A stretch of DNA of 64,000 nt from an uncultured Prevotella sp. (GCA_937907705.1 CALCVP010000072.1:67941-131940); one strand, 5' to 3'; shown: positions 39,845 through 49,465, counted from the stretch's first letter. Notes: generated by a model from the letters alone, not told the origin. Numbers and translations are program-made.

Positions 39845-41872
39845 ATGTTTAAGTATTTAAGAACCACAATTCTTACGATGCTGTTGGCTGTGTTTGCCAT
39901 AGCGGCATCGGCACAAGGCGATATGCCTGTTCACTTCAAGGTGACCAAGAAGCAAGTTTCGCCCACCGAACTCGATGTAATATTCACTGCCAAGATTGCC
40001 AATGGCTGGCATGTGTATTCAACAGGGCTGCCCGCTGACGGTCCTGTATCAGCTACACTGACCACCGAAAAGAGCGAAGGCGCAAAGGCCGCGGGCCGTT
40101 TGACTCCACGCGGCAAGGAAATCAAGCAGCATGATAACGTGTTTGGCATGACGCTTCGCTACTTTGAGCATAGCGTATCGTTTGTTCAGAAGTATAAGAT
40201 TACAGGCAAGACCTACCGTGTAAAAGGCTATCTGGAGTTCGGTGCTTGTAATGATGAAAACTGCATGCCGCCTACTCAGGTAGAGTTTGACTATAAAGGC
40301 GAGGGCCCGGCAGATGCACCGGATGCCGTAGACGAGACCGCTGCCGACACTGCTGCTACCGCTTTGGCTGCTTCTTCAGACAGTATCAAAGGCGACAGTA
40401 TAGCTGCCGACACTACCACAGTAGTGGCTCAGGGCGACCTTTGGAAGCCAGTGATAGATCAGCTCAAGGCCTTTGACTCAGGCGCAGACACCGCTCATCA
40501 CTCCCTTTTCTACATTCTTATTATGGGCTTTGTGGGTGGTTTGCTCGCTGTTATGATGCCTTGTATCTGGCCTATCATACCTATGACAGTCAGCTTCTTC
40601 CTCAAACGCAATAAGGATAAGGCAAAAGGCATACGTGATGCCATCACTTATGGCATCTCCATTATTGTAATCTATTTGGCACTTGGACTGATTATTACTG
40701 CTATTTCGGGCGGTAACGGACTCAACAGCTTGTCTACCAATGCCGTGTTCAACATCTTCTTGTTTGTGCTGTTGGTAGTGTTTGCCGTGTCATTCTTTGG
40801 ATGGTTTGAGTTAGAGTTGCCTGCCAAGTGGACCAACTCCATTGACAACAAGGCCTCTGCCACCAGCGGTCTTATCTCAATCTTCCTCATGGCCTTCACC
40901 CTTGTATTGGTATCATTCTCTTGTACGGCACCAATCATCGGCTTGTTGCTGGCAGAGGTATCCACCACCAATAGCTATGCAGCTCCTGCTGTGGGCATGT
41001 TTGGCTTTGCTTTGGCTTTAGCTTTGCCTTTCTCGCTGTTTGCCATGTTCCCTACTTGGCTCAAGCAGGCACCTAAGTCAGGCTCTTGGATGAATACCAT
41101 CAAGGTATGTTTAGGTTTTGTAGAGTTGGCTTTCTCGCTCAAGTTCCTGTCAGTGGCAGACTTGGCTTATGGCTGGCATCTGCTTGACCGCGAGACATTC
41201 TTGGCTTTGTGGATAGCTATCTTCTTCCTGTTAGGTCTCTATCTGATAGGAAAACTGAAGTTCCAGAGCGATGCCATGAGCGATGATGGCAAGCCAATGC
41301 CGGTAGCTTGTGTCATGTTAGGCTTGGTATCATTTGCCTTTGCCATCTATATGGTACCTGGTTTGTGGGGTGCTCCATGTAAAGCTGTCAGTGCTTTTGC
41401 ACCGCCTATCAACACACAAGACTTTAATCTCAGCACTAAAGAGGTGCATCCGCAATTCACCAACTATGAAGAAGGTATGGCTGCTGCTGCTGCTGCCGGC
41501 AAACCAGTGCTGATAGACTTTACCGGTTATGGCTGTGTTAACTGCCGCAAGATGGAAGCTGCCGTGTGGGCAGATCCTCAGGTAAGTGATGTATTGACCA
41601 AAGATTACGTGCTCATTTCGCTTTATGTTGACGACAAGCAACCTTTGGCCAAGCCTATTGAGGTAACAGTAAACGGACAGAAGCGCACACTTCGTACCGT
41701 GGGCGACAAGTGGAGCTACTTGCAGCAGAGCAAGTTTGGCGCTTTGGCTCAGCCATTCTATGTGGCTGTAGACCCACAGGGCAATCCGCTTACTGGTTCA
41801 TTCAGCTATAAAGAGGATGTGCAGGCTTATCTTGACTTCCTCAACAAAGGTCTTGATAATTTTAAGAAGTAA
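39845..41872 (+). CDS. DsbD-family thiol:disulfide interchange protein
   Basis: A 675-residue inner-membrane reductase that carries electrons from cytoplasmic thioredoxin to the periplasm. Signal peptide FLRTTILTMLLAVFAIAASA-like; residues 25-150 form the DsbD-alpha domain (PVHFKVTKKQVSPTELDVIF, YLEFGACNDENCMPPTQVEF). The membrane core follows with VMMPCIWPIIPMTVSFFLK and LVSFSCTAPIIGLLL, holding the paired cysteines. A C-terminal thioredoxin domain carries TGYGCVNCRKMEAAVW (CVNC, about residue 564). The Ala/Asp-rich linker (ADAPDAVDETAADTAATA) between alpha and core is long. It probably supports extracellular Cys-proteins such as the Omp28-like protein. Ends with a terminator at 41935. Confidence 0.94.
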   Translation: MFKYLRTTILTMLLAVFAIAASAQGDMPVHFKVTKKQVSPTELDVIFTAKIANGWHVYSTGLPADGPVSATLTTEKSEGAKAAGRLTPRGKEIKQHDNVFGMTLRYFEHSVSFVQKYKITGKTYRVKGYLEFGACNDENCMPPTQVEFDYKGEGPADAPDAVDETAADTAATALAASSDSIKGDSIAADTTTVVAQGDLWKPVIDQLKAFDSGADTAHHSLFYILIMGFVGGLLAVMMPCIWPIIPMTVSFFLKRNKDKAKGIRDAITYGISIIVIYLALGLIITAISGGNGLNSLSTNAVFNIFLFVLLVVFAVSFFGWFELELPAKWTNSIDNKASATSGLISIFLMAFTLVLVSFSCTAPIIGLLLAEVSTTNSYAAPAVGMFGFALALALPFSLFAMFPTWLKQAPKSGSWMNTIKVCLGFVELAFSLKFLSVADLAYGWHLLDRETFLALWIAIFFLLGLYLIGKLKFQSDAMSDDGKPMPVACVMLGLVSFAFAIYMVPGLWGAPCKAVSAFAPPINTQDFNLSTKEVHPQFTNYEEGMAAAAAAGKPVLIDFTGYGCVNCRKMEAAVWADPQVSDVLTKDYVLISLYVDDKQPLAKPIEVTVNGQKRTLRTVGDKWSYLQQSKFGALAQPFYVAVDPQGNPLTGSFSYKEDVQAYLDFLNKGLDNFKK

Positions 41873-41880
41873 TGTAAAAC

Positions 41881-41934
41881 AGGTGTTCCAAGGCTGTTAG
41901 AATGGGCTTAGAACACCTTTCGAAGCTGATACAA
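41881..41934. other. short inverted repeat in the dsbD 3' flank
   Basis: AGGTGTTC (41881-41888) is inverted as GAACACCT (41911-41918), followed by CTTTCGAAG-like bases. It may be part of the 3' untranslated region or a decayed palindromic array. The rest of the gap to 42107 shows no gene. Confidence 0.35.
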
Positions 41935-41969
41935 CAGGCATCAAGCATTATTGTTTGATGCCTGCTTTT
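41935..41969 (+). terminator. terminator of dsbD
   Basis: CAGGCATCAA (41935-41944)/TTGATGCCTG (41955-41964) followed by CTTTTC. Confidence 0.8.
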
Positions 41970-42107
41970 CTTTCTATCGGTATGAAAAGCCCTTGCCAAG
42001 TATACTTGCAAGTAACTGCTGACAAGTGGTTCTTAGGGGCAATATAAAAGTATCTATGGGCTAACAAAAGTAAAGAAACAGCTTGATGCAGACGGTTTTT
42101 GATACTC

Positions 42108-42164
42108 ATAGGAAAGGGGTTGGCCAATAACAACAATGCTGTTATTGACCAACCCTTTTCCTAT
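42108..42164. terminator. bidirectional terminator closing the TonB-side operon
   Basis: A 25-bp stem with two mismatches (ATAGGAAAGGGGTTGG.. paired with ..CCAACCCTTTTCCTAT). It lies beyond the FMN-binding gene and forms one border of the divergon 42.1-51.5 kb. Confidence 0.82.
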
Positions 42165-42197
42165 GAAATAATATTTCGCCTTGTGGGCTATGCTGCT

Positions 42198-42611
42198 TTA
42201 CTTGTATTTCTGATAATACTTCACCGCAGCCTTCACATTAGCCTTTACCGCACGGCTGGAGTAAGTGGCTCCGCTAACGCCATCTACATCAGTAGTGGCA
42301 GCCTTTTTCACCGTCATGCCATGCCATTGACCGAGCAAAGCACTCTTTACACGGGCAAAAAACTTTGGCGTTTCATGATTGTCCAATGGTTCAACCTTTA
42401 CCACTTTATTGTTCTTTATGTAGACCTGCAATGGAGTTGGACCGCCAAATCCCTTCACGTTGGCACATAATGTGGTGGTGTTTACTATGTAAGTGCCGTC
42501 AGCCTGATGTGTCATCACACCATTGTTGCGGCCTTTTGCTGTGCCTATTGTTGCCGTAAACAGTGTTAAAGCTACGGCAGCAGTAGCTAAAATAGTGTGT
42601 TTGTTGCTCAT
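42198..42611 (-). CDS. FMN-binding domain protein (exported, RnfG/NqrC-like)
   Basis: A 137-residue exported protein with signal peptide MSNKHTILATAAVALTLFTATIGTA (shown in two parts: MSNKHTILATAAVALTLF and TATIGTA). The single FMN_bind domain has VYIKNNKVVKVEPLDNHETP and ends with DVDGVSGATYSSRAVKANVK. SGATYS is the flavinylation motif in which Thr receives FMN in NqrC/RnfG-like proteins. It probably carries electrons in the periplasm or outer surface. It lies 86 bases after the DUF6850 gene on the same strand and shares the terminator at 42108, so it likely belongs to the TonB-DUF4876-DUF6850 operon. No membrane anchor or flavin transferase is nearby. Confidence 0.88.
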   Translation of the reverse strand: MSNKHTILATAAVALTLFTATIGTAKGRNNGVMTHQADGTYIVNTTTLCANVKGFGGPTPLQVYIKNNKVVKVEPLDNHETPKFFARVKSALLGQWHGMTVKKAATTDVDGVSGATYSSRAVKANVKAAVKYYQKYK

Positions 42612-42697
42612 ATTTTATATTTGCTTTTATATATAACGTAAATGTTTGTTTTTCATTGTGTATATATGCTGTTTGGTAATTTACTTATACACAATCC

Positions 42698-44191
42698 TTA
42701 AATCGTTACTCCTATGGCCATTGCCAGTTGCTGGCGGTGCTGCCCTATTGTCCAAGTGGTGTATTGGAGGCGAGCTTCTATAAACAGTGTTGATACGGTG
42801 TGGCGCATCAGCCAGTCGTATCTGCCACACAGTGTGGCTGTATTTTTGCAGGCAGTGGCCATGTGATAGTTGTTGTAAAGCGTGGCTAACTGCTTGTCAA
42901 ACAGTTCCGGCTCGTTGATAATCAGTTGCTTCTGCATGTTTTGTGTCCAGGTATCAGTTAGCTGTATTGTGGCAATAGAGTGTCTGCCGTGGTGCAATAC
43001 TTGCAGATTGACGGCTGGTATCAGACTGGTGAAGGATAGCTGTCTCTGTGGTGAAGCATAACTTTGGTCGTGCTTCAGCAGAGATATAGAGGGGCATAAT
43101 GCCAGTTGCCATTTGCTGTTGAGGCTCCACTCTTGTGCAGCTTTCAGTTGTGTGGCAAGGGTGGTGGCCTTAAACGGTTTGGATGTGGCTATCTGTTGAT
43201 AGTTGTGTACACCATCGTCATAGAAGCGTTCCATGCCGGTTCTGTTGGTATAGTATGCCGACAAACTGATGTATCTATCCCTTTGGTGCCATGCTATCTG
43301 TGCGTTGTGGCTCCATTCGTAGATATCGTTGACAGGTGCATTGTTGAGATTGTTCATCTGTTTTTGCAGGTGCATGTGCTGTGTGCCCGCCTGTATCTCC
43401 ATGCCTCTTGTCTGCAAGGTATGGAGAGTGATGCCTCCTCCCCATGTGTTGCCTGTGTAGTAGGCATCTCCCAAGGTGCCGGCAAAACGGTGGTAGTGGG
43501 TGCCGAGCCCCGTCATTTGGTATAACATCACGGTGCCATAAGGATTCATGAAGGCGATGTTTTGCTCTTGTGCATAGTGCTGCCAATGCAGATAGCCCCC
43601 TACTTGGTAGCGGTTGGTTACTTGCCGGGCTGTTCCGATGCAGAAGTCCACCTGTGTGCTGTTGTCTTTAGGGCGTGGGTCAATGTCTCTGTAATCCATT
43701 GCCGAGCTGTAAGATGCCTCTATGCCATAGGCCCATTTGCCTTTGTTGCCGGCATAGCCGAGATTGAAGAGATAGGCTTCTTGCTCCATCTTTCCGCCCA
43801 CGGTGTCGGCTGTTACATAGGGATACACTTTCAGAAAGTCGGCAGTCTCGTTCCAGCATACGTCGGTAGTGTGTCTTCTGCGATAGCTGGCATTGCCCCA
43901 TACAGCATCGTGTTTGTCCAAGGGCTGGTAGGACAATGCCTGAAAGCTTCCCTGATACCTGTCTTTGCCCAACTGTGCCACAGGAGCTTGACTACTGGTC
44001 TCAGTGTGATAGGCTACCGAAGCCTCGGAAAACGATGCCGGATACCGTTGTGCCATGAGCGCAGGGTTGCGGTAAACCTGCCAGTTGGGGTTGGCAGTGG
44101 GCGATAACCTCTGAAGCAGTGCTTCTGTCTGTGCACAGGCAGGAAGCACTGCCAACATAAGCATGATAGCCAAGAGTGAGTTTCTTTGCAT
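42698..44191 (-). CDS. DUF6850 family outer-membrane beta-barrel protein
   Basis: A 497-residue protein with signal peptide MQRNSLLAIMLMLAVLPACA and cleavage before QTEALLQ. The ANPNWQVYRNPALMAQRYPA start and 'GSFQALSYQPLDKHDAVWGN' lead into alternating strands to a terminal strand ending AMAIGVTI, typical of outer-membrane barrels. The family is recognised as DUF6850 and has no assigned function. It starts 38 bases after the DUF4876 lipoprotein gene. Repeated aromatic-rich segments (YWHY, HYHRF, GYLHWQHYAQ) suggest a ligand-lined pore. It forms a cassette with a TonB receptor, so uptake or surface capture of a specific compound is the simplest inference. Confidence 0.85.
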   Translation of the reverse strand: MQRNSLLAIMLMLAVLPACAQTEALLQRLSPTANPNWQVYRNPALMAQRYPASFSEASVAYHTETSSQAPVAQLGKDRYQGSFQALSYQPLDKHDAVWGNASYRRRHTTDVCWNETADFLKVYPYVTADTVGGKMEQEAYLFNLGYAGNKGKWAYGIEASYSSAMDYRDIDPRPKDNSTQVDFCIGTARQVTNRYQVGGYLHWQHYAQEQNIAFMNPYGTVMLYQMTGLGTHYHRFAGTLGDAYYTGNTWGGGITLHTLQTRGMEIQAGTQHMHLQKQMNNLNNAPVNDIYEWSHNAQIAWHQRDRYISLSAYYTNRTGMERFYDDGVHNYQQIATSKPFKATTLATQLKAAQEWSLNSKWQLALCPSISLLKHDQSYASPQRQLSFTSLIPAVNLQVLHHGRHSIATIQLTDTWTQNMQKQLIINEPELFDKQLATLYNNYHMATACKNTATLCGRYDWLMRHTVSTLFIEARLQYTTWTIGQHRQQLAMAIGVTI

Positions 44192-44229
44192 GTTGTTAGA
44201 CCACTTTAGGTAATGGTGGCAGTCTCTGG

Positions 44230-45477
44230 TTATTTAAAAATATAATAGGGATTGCCTTTCACCATGCTGTCAAAGTCGTTGGTAGAATTGTTGGTATCCA
44301 CCAACTTTTTTGCCGTGCTGTCCCACTTGCGGCGTGCTACCATGCCGTAGCGGTTTTCGTCATTCTCTTGCAGAGAGTTGTAAGCATAGCCGGCATCAAG
44401 GCTGCTGCTGGCGCAGAGCCAGCTTTGTTCCATGTGTACAGGGTGCATGTTCACACAGTCGGCTATCCAGCTGTTGGGCACCATATAGGCGGTGCCGTCC
44501 ATATCGAACACATATTCGCCATAAGAATAGGTGTAAGTGTAGGTATATTTGTATTTTTCCAGAAACTCGTTGGTGGTCATCTTGGCATTTTCATCGCCCA
44601 AATAACCGATGGCATACGTCTTGACACCACGAGAGTGGGGCGCCCAAGGTCCTAACTCCCCATACTCATCGGTAGTGATTATCTTGATAAGGTTAGGCAC
44701 ATCGGTGTCTATGTCTTCACCGTCTTCGCTGTCGTCAAACCACTCGAAGTCGGCTTTTGACAGGTCGTAAGAGTTGGCATTGGTCTTGGTATGGTCCATA
44801 CCCACGTCTACCAATAGCAGACTCTTGCCGGGAGCCACGGGATGTTCGCGACCAGACCCCGGTATCATGTAAGCAACGTTGACCGTAAAGGCTGAGTCGC
44901 GCAGGTTGGGCTGATAGTCTTCAGGGTCGTCATTGGAGAAAGCACTCTCAAAGATGGTCAGTCCATCGGCATAGAGCGTGTCGTTGGAATTGTTGTAGAT
45001 GCGGAAATACTTGTCGCTTTCATAAGTATCTCCATCAGGTGTCAATGTGCCTGAAACAGCTATTTCTGCGATGACAAATCCCTCTTTGGCAGATACGGCA
45101 TCGGCTTTGAGCGCAATGGCCTGGCTGTTGGTAGCTATCGACACATTGTTTTGTGTGGCACGCAAGCGTGAGGTAACCTCTTGTCCGTTGACCTGATAAG
45201 TAATGTGTCCGCTCAGTTCAATGTCATACAGACCATATTCCACCTGAATGGTGGTGTCGCCTTTCAGTTCATAAGCAGTCTTACGGCCTGTATTGATATT
45301 GCGAAACTCTACCGACAAGTCTGTTGCGGTGGCTTTACTGTAATTGTCGGGCAGGGTATAGCTGAGGGCTATGCTGCTCTGTTGGGCAGTGTTGTCGTTG
45401 TCGTCGCTGCATGATGCAACGGTAATGGCGGCCAAGCCAAAGAACAAGGCCATGGCAAGTGTCTTGATTTTTTTCAT
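44230..45477 (-). CDS. DUF4876 domain-containing lipoprotein
   Basis: A 415-residue lipoprotein with signal MKKIKTLAMALFFGLAAITV followed by ASCSDD (lipid Cys at about 23). Residues 30-130 form a beta domain (SSIALSYTLPDNYSKATATD). The rest is the DUF4876 domain, opening FVIAEIAVSGTLTPDGDTYE, then 'YFRIYNNSNDTLYADGLTIF', with DIDTDVPNLIKIITTDEYGE later. It resembles a LamG/Ig-like surface lipoprotein that could cap the TonB receptor like SusD-type partners, although it is not a SusD homologue. It is 11 bases downstream of the receptor gene, so the two are co-translated in stoichiometric fashion. Confidence 0.87.
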   Translation of the reverse strand: MKKIKTLAMALFFGLAAITVASCSDDNDNTAQQSSIALSYTLPDNYSKATATDLSVEFRNINTGRKTAYELKGDTTIQVEYGLYDIELSGHITYQVNGQEVTSRLRATQNNVSIATNSQAIALKADAVSAKEGFVIAEIAVSGTLTPDGDTYESDKYFRIYNNSNDTLYADGLTIFESAFSNDDPEDYQPNLRDSAFTVNVAYMIPGSGREHPVAPGKSLLLVDVGMDHTKTNANSYDLSKADFEWFDDSEDGEDIDTDVPNLIKIITTDEYGELGPWAPHSRGVKTYAIGYLGDENAKMTTNEFLEKYKYTYTYTYSYGEYVFDMDGTAYMVPNSWIADCVNMHPVHMEQSWLCASSSLDAGYAYNSLQENDENRYGMVARRKWDSTAKKLVDTNNSTNDFDSMVKGNPYYIFK

Positions 45478-45488
45478 ATTCTGAATAC

Positions 45489-48251
45489 TTATATATTAAT
45501 GTTTATTTCCATTCCGAAGTAAGGTGTAAACACGCGTCTTACTATAAAGCCGTTTACTTCATAGTCGGGTGCTATGCTGAGCAGCCTGTCTGCAAAAAAC
45601 GATAGCGTGGCATTGCGTCCAAAGCGCTTGGTAGCCTTGAAGTTGAAGCAGACGTAGGCACGGTCGCGCCGGGTGTCGCCGTTGTCCTGTTGCCCTGTCA
45701 GTATGAGCCAGCTGCGGTAGATGTCGGTTTGGTCGGCACTGGTGTAGGGGTGCAACTGCCCGTACACGTCGGCATAGGCTATGGGCTGCGGCTTGCGCGA
45801 TGGGGTGAGCGTTTTACCCCACCAGTAGCATTCTGCGGTAACAGAGAAGATGAGCCCTATGCGCTCAAAATAGGTGTCGGCTATCAGATTGCTTGATATT
45901 TGGTCTTTGATGTAGCCGTTTTTCCACTCATACAGTCCGATGTAGCGGTTGTTGACAGTGATGCCGTTTACCTGCTGGTGCGAGCCGGCGTAAAATTCGG
46001 CACTGCTGTTGGTATAGGTGGTGTGGAACCACGCCCCGTTGAAAGTGAAGCGCGTGTTCAGTCCGTGTATGCGTGGCGATGCGTACTGCCACTCTATGCC
46101 TTGCTTGATGATGCGTGTGTCGTTGGACAGTCCTTGGTAAGTGCGCAGCAGCGTATCAACGCGGTAGGGCAGGTCAGAGAGTGAGGGTGGTGCCGTAAGG
46201 GTATTGCCGTCAATGCCCGATGTGTCGTAGCGCTTGTAGGTAAGCATGGGTATGATGCGTTGACTGTTTCTGAAGCCGTCGTTCATCTGCTCGTGGAAAT
46301 AGGTGGCATAGAACTGATGACCCTTGTAGATGCCTCCGAGCCTTACTTCCCATTTGGTGTTGTGGGCAGGCTTCAGCTCATAGTTGTTTACATCAATGGT
46401 ATATGTGCGTATGTTGACGCGCCGGTAGGCTTCGTTTTTGTTCCAATAGTTAAGCTGCGTAAAGTCGAGATACAGTTTTTCGGGGTAAAGGTCGAGTATG
46501 GTGGGCATTTTGCTCATGCGCCCTATGCCGCAGGAGAGGTAGAGTTGCAGCCCATGGACAGTGGGTAAGTCCCACTGGAAGTTGAAGCGCGGGTCGGCAT
46601 AGACCTTTCCGTGCATGGCAAACTGCTTGCCGAGGTTCGTCATCTGTGTGGTGCGTACACCGAGCATAGCCGTCAATTGGTGTCCGTTGAGTGTGGCAGA
46701 CGCCTTGTCTTCGGCATAGAACGACAGGATGCTGGTGGCAGGAATGTCCTTGAAGGCGCGCGGCCGGTGGGTGGTACTGCCGTCCAAGGGGCGCTGTGGG
46801 TCGTAGACCTGTCCTTGGCCAAAGTTTTTGTTATACTGCCATTCAGTTCCTGCCGTAACGGTATGATTTATGGGGCGTGTGGTATAGTGCAGTTCAGCTT
46901 CTGCCCTGAGGTTAGAGTAGAAGGGAAGTCCCTTTACCTGATAGCGTGCAACATAGGTGGACGGCAGATAGGTAGCATCATACTCGCCGTTTTCTTCTTG
47001 CAGCGGTGCATGTGTGGTGCGGTCTACCGACACGAATTTTGTCTGGTCAATCTTGTCTACCGACAGGCTGCCCGCCCAGCTGAGCATGAGGCTATGCAGC
47101 CAACCGCCCTCTTTGGGGCGTAGTTGCAGCGAGGTGCTGACGGCACCATTGTGGTAGTAAGACTTGTATTTGTCTTCCAAGTGTATCTGTACCTCCGGGT
47201 CAGTTTTTACATTGTCTATATTGCCCGCATAATCAGTAGACAGGTGCCAGCTGAGCACTGAGGCAGAGGGCAGTGTCCAGTATTTGCCCAACCGGGCAGA
47301 CAAGTTGAGGCGATTGTAGGTCTCAAACTTGTTGCGGGGGTCGGCCTGTGAGGTCATCCAGCCGGCGTTGGTGTTGAGCTGCCAGCCGTGTTGCAGGTCA
47401 AAGCCCTTGCCTATTGACAGCAGTTTGCCGTAGGCATCAGCCTTGAAGCGTGCCTCCCAGGGTGTGGCTGTGCGTTTGCGGCGTATGCTAACCAGTCCGC
47501 TTGTAAGGTCGCCATACTTTACAGAGGGTATGCCTCTTGTTATTTCTACCGATTCTATGTCGTCGGTAGAGATGTTGCGCATGTCTACTCCCGTTGCGGT
47601 ATGGCTGCGCTTGTTGTCGGCTTGCGTACCTTCTGTAATGGCTTGCATGTTGGCATCGGTGCCGATTGGTGCACCGTCTACCAGAAATTTGGTGCCAAGG
47701 CTGCTCACGGAATAGTTGTCGTCGCTGATGCCCACTTCGCGCAGACGGATAGAATTGGTCTGATTGTTGCGTGGCGTAGAGGTCATGCCACCGGGCAACA
47801 GGCTGAGCAGGTCGGCAAACGATGAGGGTTGCAGATGCTGCATGGCGGTCTGGTCTATGACAGATGTGCTGGTAAGCCCCTTCTTCTCAGATGCGGTAAT
47901 AACTACCTCGCTGATGCTTTGGGCAGTAGAAGCCAGACGGATGCGCAGCTGCTGATTGCCTTTCAGGCAGACAAGCGTGTCGACAGACTGATAACCTACA
48001 TAGGATACCTTGAGCCGATAGCAGCCTTGGGCTATTGACGAGAAGTGGTAATGACCTTGTGCATCAGTGAGTTGACCGGCAAGGTAAGTCCTGCCGGCAG
48101 ACAATTGCACAGTGGCATAACTGAGGGGCTGGTTGTGTGCGGCATCCGTAACGGTGCCTTGTAAAATGTATCGTTTGCTGTCGGTGGTGGCATAAAGAAT
48201 CGTAGCCGAACAGATAGCCAACAACACCGTTATCCATTTGTATGCTCTCAT
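45489..48251 (-). CDS. TonB-dependent receptor
   Basis: A 920-residue outer-membrane transporter. Signal peptide MRAYKWITVLLAICSATILY; residues 30-115 a carboxypeptidase-regulatory-like beta sandwich (LQGTVTDAAHNQPLSYATVQ). The plug domain has SEVVITASEKKGLTSTSVID and DDIESVEITRGIPSVKYGDL. A large 22-strand barrel follows, ending YFGMEININI. There is no SusD partner; the next genes are DUF4876 and DUF6850. Substrate is unknown; such receptors take iron chelates, haem, cobalamin or glycans. A consensus promoter lies 21-51 bases upstream, divergent from the ABC operon's promoter. Confidence 0.95.
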   Translation of the reverse strand: MRAYKWITVLLAICSATILYATTDSKRYILQGTVTDAAHNQPLSYATVQLSAGRTYLAGQLTDAQGHYHFSSIAQGCYRLKVSYVGYQSVDTLVCLKGNQQLRIRLASTAQSISEVVITASEKKGLTSTSVIDQTAMQHLQPSSFADLLSLLPGGMTSTPRNNQTNSIRLREVGISDDNYSVSSLGTKFLVDGAPIGTDANMQAITEGTQADNKRSHTATGVDMRNISTDDIESVEITRGIPSVKYGDLTSGLVSIRRKRTATPWEARFKADAYGKLLSIGKGFDLQHGWQLNTNAGWMTSQADPRNKFETYNRLNLSARLGKYWTLPSASVLSWHLSTDYAGNIDNVKTDPEVQIHLEDKYKSYYHNGAVSTSLQLRPKEGGWLHSLMLSWAGSLSVDKIDQTKFVSVDRTTHAPLQEENGEYDATYLPSTYVARYQVKGLPFYSNLRAEAELHYTTRPINHTVTAGTEWQYNKNFGQGQVYDPQRPLDGSTTHRPRAFKDIPATSILSFYAEDKASATLNGHQLTAMLGVRTTQMTNLGKQFAMHGKVYADPRFNFQWDLPTVHGLQLYLSCGIGRMSKMPTILDLYPEKLYLDFTQLNYWNKNEAYRRVNIRTYTIDVNNYELKPAHNTKWEVRLGGIYKGHQFYATYFHEQMNDGFRNSQRIIPMLTYKRYDTSGIDGNTLTAPPSLSDLPYRVDTLLRTYQGLSNDTRIIKQGIEWQYASPRIHGLNTRFTFNGAWFHTTYTNSSAEFYAGSHQQVNGITVNNRYIGLYEWKNGYIKDQISSNLIADTYFERIGLIFSVTAECYWWGKTLTPSRKPQPIAYADVYGQLHPYTSADQTDIYRSWLILTGQQDNGDTRRDRAYVCFNFKATKRFGRNATLSFFADRLLSIAPDYEVNGFIVRRVFTPYFGMEININI

Positions 48252-48271
48252 AACGCTTCGGAAAAACGCTG

Positions 48272-48302
48272 CAAAAGTAAAGGTATTCCTCTAATCATAC
48301 AA
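48272..48302 (-). promoter_or_regulatory. -33/-7 promoter of the TonB receptor operon
   Basis: On the minus strand TTG (48300-48302), 20 bases, TACTTTTG (48272-48279). Only about 20 bases of leader remain before the ATG at 48251. Confidence 0.75.
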
Positions 48303-48372
48303 TACTTAAAAATTGGTATTCTTCGGAGAGAAAAACTGCATATTTGCTGCATAAAATCCAAAGAAATAATGA

Positions 48373-48403
48373 TTGCACATCTATACTAAAAAGGATAATT
48401 TTG
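48373..48403 (+). promoter_or_regulatory. -33/-7 promoter of the ABC transporter operon
   Basis: TTG (48373-48375), 20 bases, TAATTTTG (48396-48403). It lies 70 bases from the divergent TonB promoter, so a shared regulator could act on both. Confidence 0.78.
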
Positions 48404-48427
48404 CACGAAAAATTCGAGAGATACAAT

Positions 48428-49327
48428 ATGAGTGAACCCGTTATACAGTGTAGCCATCTGACACACTATTATGGAAAACGAAAGATTTACGAAGACCTTA
48501 ATTTTGAGGTGCAGGCAGGCAAAATATTGGGACTGTTGGGCAAAAACGGTACAGGCAAGACCACTACCATCAATATATTGATGGGCTATCTGAAGCCTAC
48601 CGCAGGGCAGTGCAGCATTTATGGCGAGCCGGTGCAGCAGCTGTCGGCAGCCACACGTAGCCGTATTGCACTGCTGCTGGAAGGGCATGTGCAGTATTCG
48701 TTTATGAATGTAGAACAGATAGAACGCTACTATGCACCCTTCTATCCCCGATGGAACCGCGATGCCTACTATGAATTGGTAAGGAAACTGAAGATAGCTC
48801 CCCGCCAGCGTATAGCTACCATGAGCAACGGGCAGCGTTCACAGGTGGCATTGGGACTGATTATGGCTCAGAATGCAGACATGATGGTGCTCGACGACTT
48901 CTCGTTGGGACTGGACCCAGGCTATCGGCGTCTCTTTGTAGACTATCTTCGCGACTATGCCTTGGCAGAGGGAAAGACAGTGTTCCTTACTTCGCATATC
49001 ATTCAAGATATGGAACGGCTGGTTGACGACTGTATTGTGATGGACTATGGACGCATCATTACGCACATGGGGGTAGAGCAACTGATAAACACTTTTCACA
49101 GATATACCTTTGACACTGACTGCCAACGGCTGTTTGACGGTAGCTATGCCGCTGACAGCAACATCTTTCATCCTGAGAAAATGCACCGCCATGCCGAGTT
49201 GTACTCTTTCTTGAATAGGCAGGATATGGAGGCTTGGCTTACGGCTAATGGGGTGGAACATAGTGGGTTAAAGCAAGATAAGCTTACACTTGAAGATGCT
49301 TTTATAGGCCTTACGGGCAAGTATTGA
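48428..49327 (+). CDS. ABC transporter ATP-binding protein
   Basis: A 299-residue ATPase from the ATG at 48428; the longer frame to 48344 runs over the promoter and is rejected. Walker A GLLGKNGTGKTTTINIL (near residue 38), signature MSNGQRSQVALGLIM in place of the usual LSGGQ, Walker B MMVLDDFSLGLDP (Asp instead of the usual Glu at the catalytic position after VLD) and switch LTSHIIQDMERL. The C-terminal 80 residues are variable. It resembles the CcmA/NosF-type subunits of ABC-2 exporters. Its cognate permease starts 200 bases later, with a 22-base repeat array between. Confidence 0.93.
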   Translation: MSEPVIQCSHLTHYYGKRKIYEDLNFEVQAGKILGLLGKNGTGKTTTINILMGYLKPTAGQCSIYGEPVQQLSAATRSRIALLLEGHVQYSFMNVEQIERYYAPFYPRWNRDAYYELVRKLKIAPRQRIATMSNGQRSQVALGLIMAQNADMMVLDDFSLGLDPGYRRLFVDYLRDYALAEGKTVFLTSHIIQDMERLVDDCIVMDYGRIITHMGVEQLINTFHRYTFDTDCQRLFDGSYAADSNIFHPEKMHRHAELYSFLNRQDMEAWLTANGVEHSGLKQDKLTLEDAFIGLTGKY

Positions 49328-49355
49328 CGAGAGGTATAAATGATAAGGCGTAGCG

Positions 49356-49465
49356 AGAGCATAGCTATCGGGTTGTAAAAGCATTGCAATCAGCTTGCGA
49401 AAGCATAGCTTTTAGCCTCTGAAAGCAGTGCAACTGGCAGCCAAAAGCACTGCAATCGGAAAGTA
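49356..49465. repeat. 22-base periodic array R5 inside the ABC operon (5 units)
   Basis: Units start at 49356, 49378, 49400, 49422 and 49444, exactly 22 bases. Their openings are AGAGCATAGC, AAAGCATTGC, AAAGCATAGC, AAAGCAGTGC and AAAGCACTGC. All point the same way, unlike the inverted arrays. It lies in the 200-base gap between the ATPase and permease genes, so it is transcribed as internal operon RNA. Confidence 0.9.
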
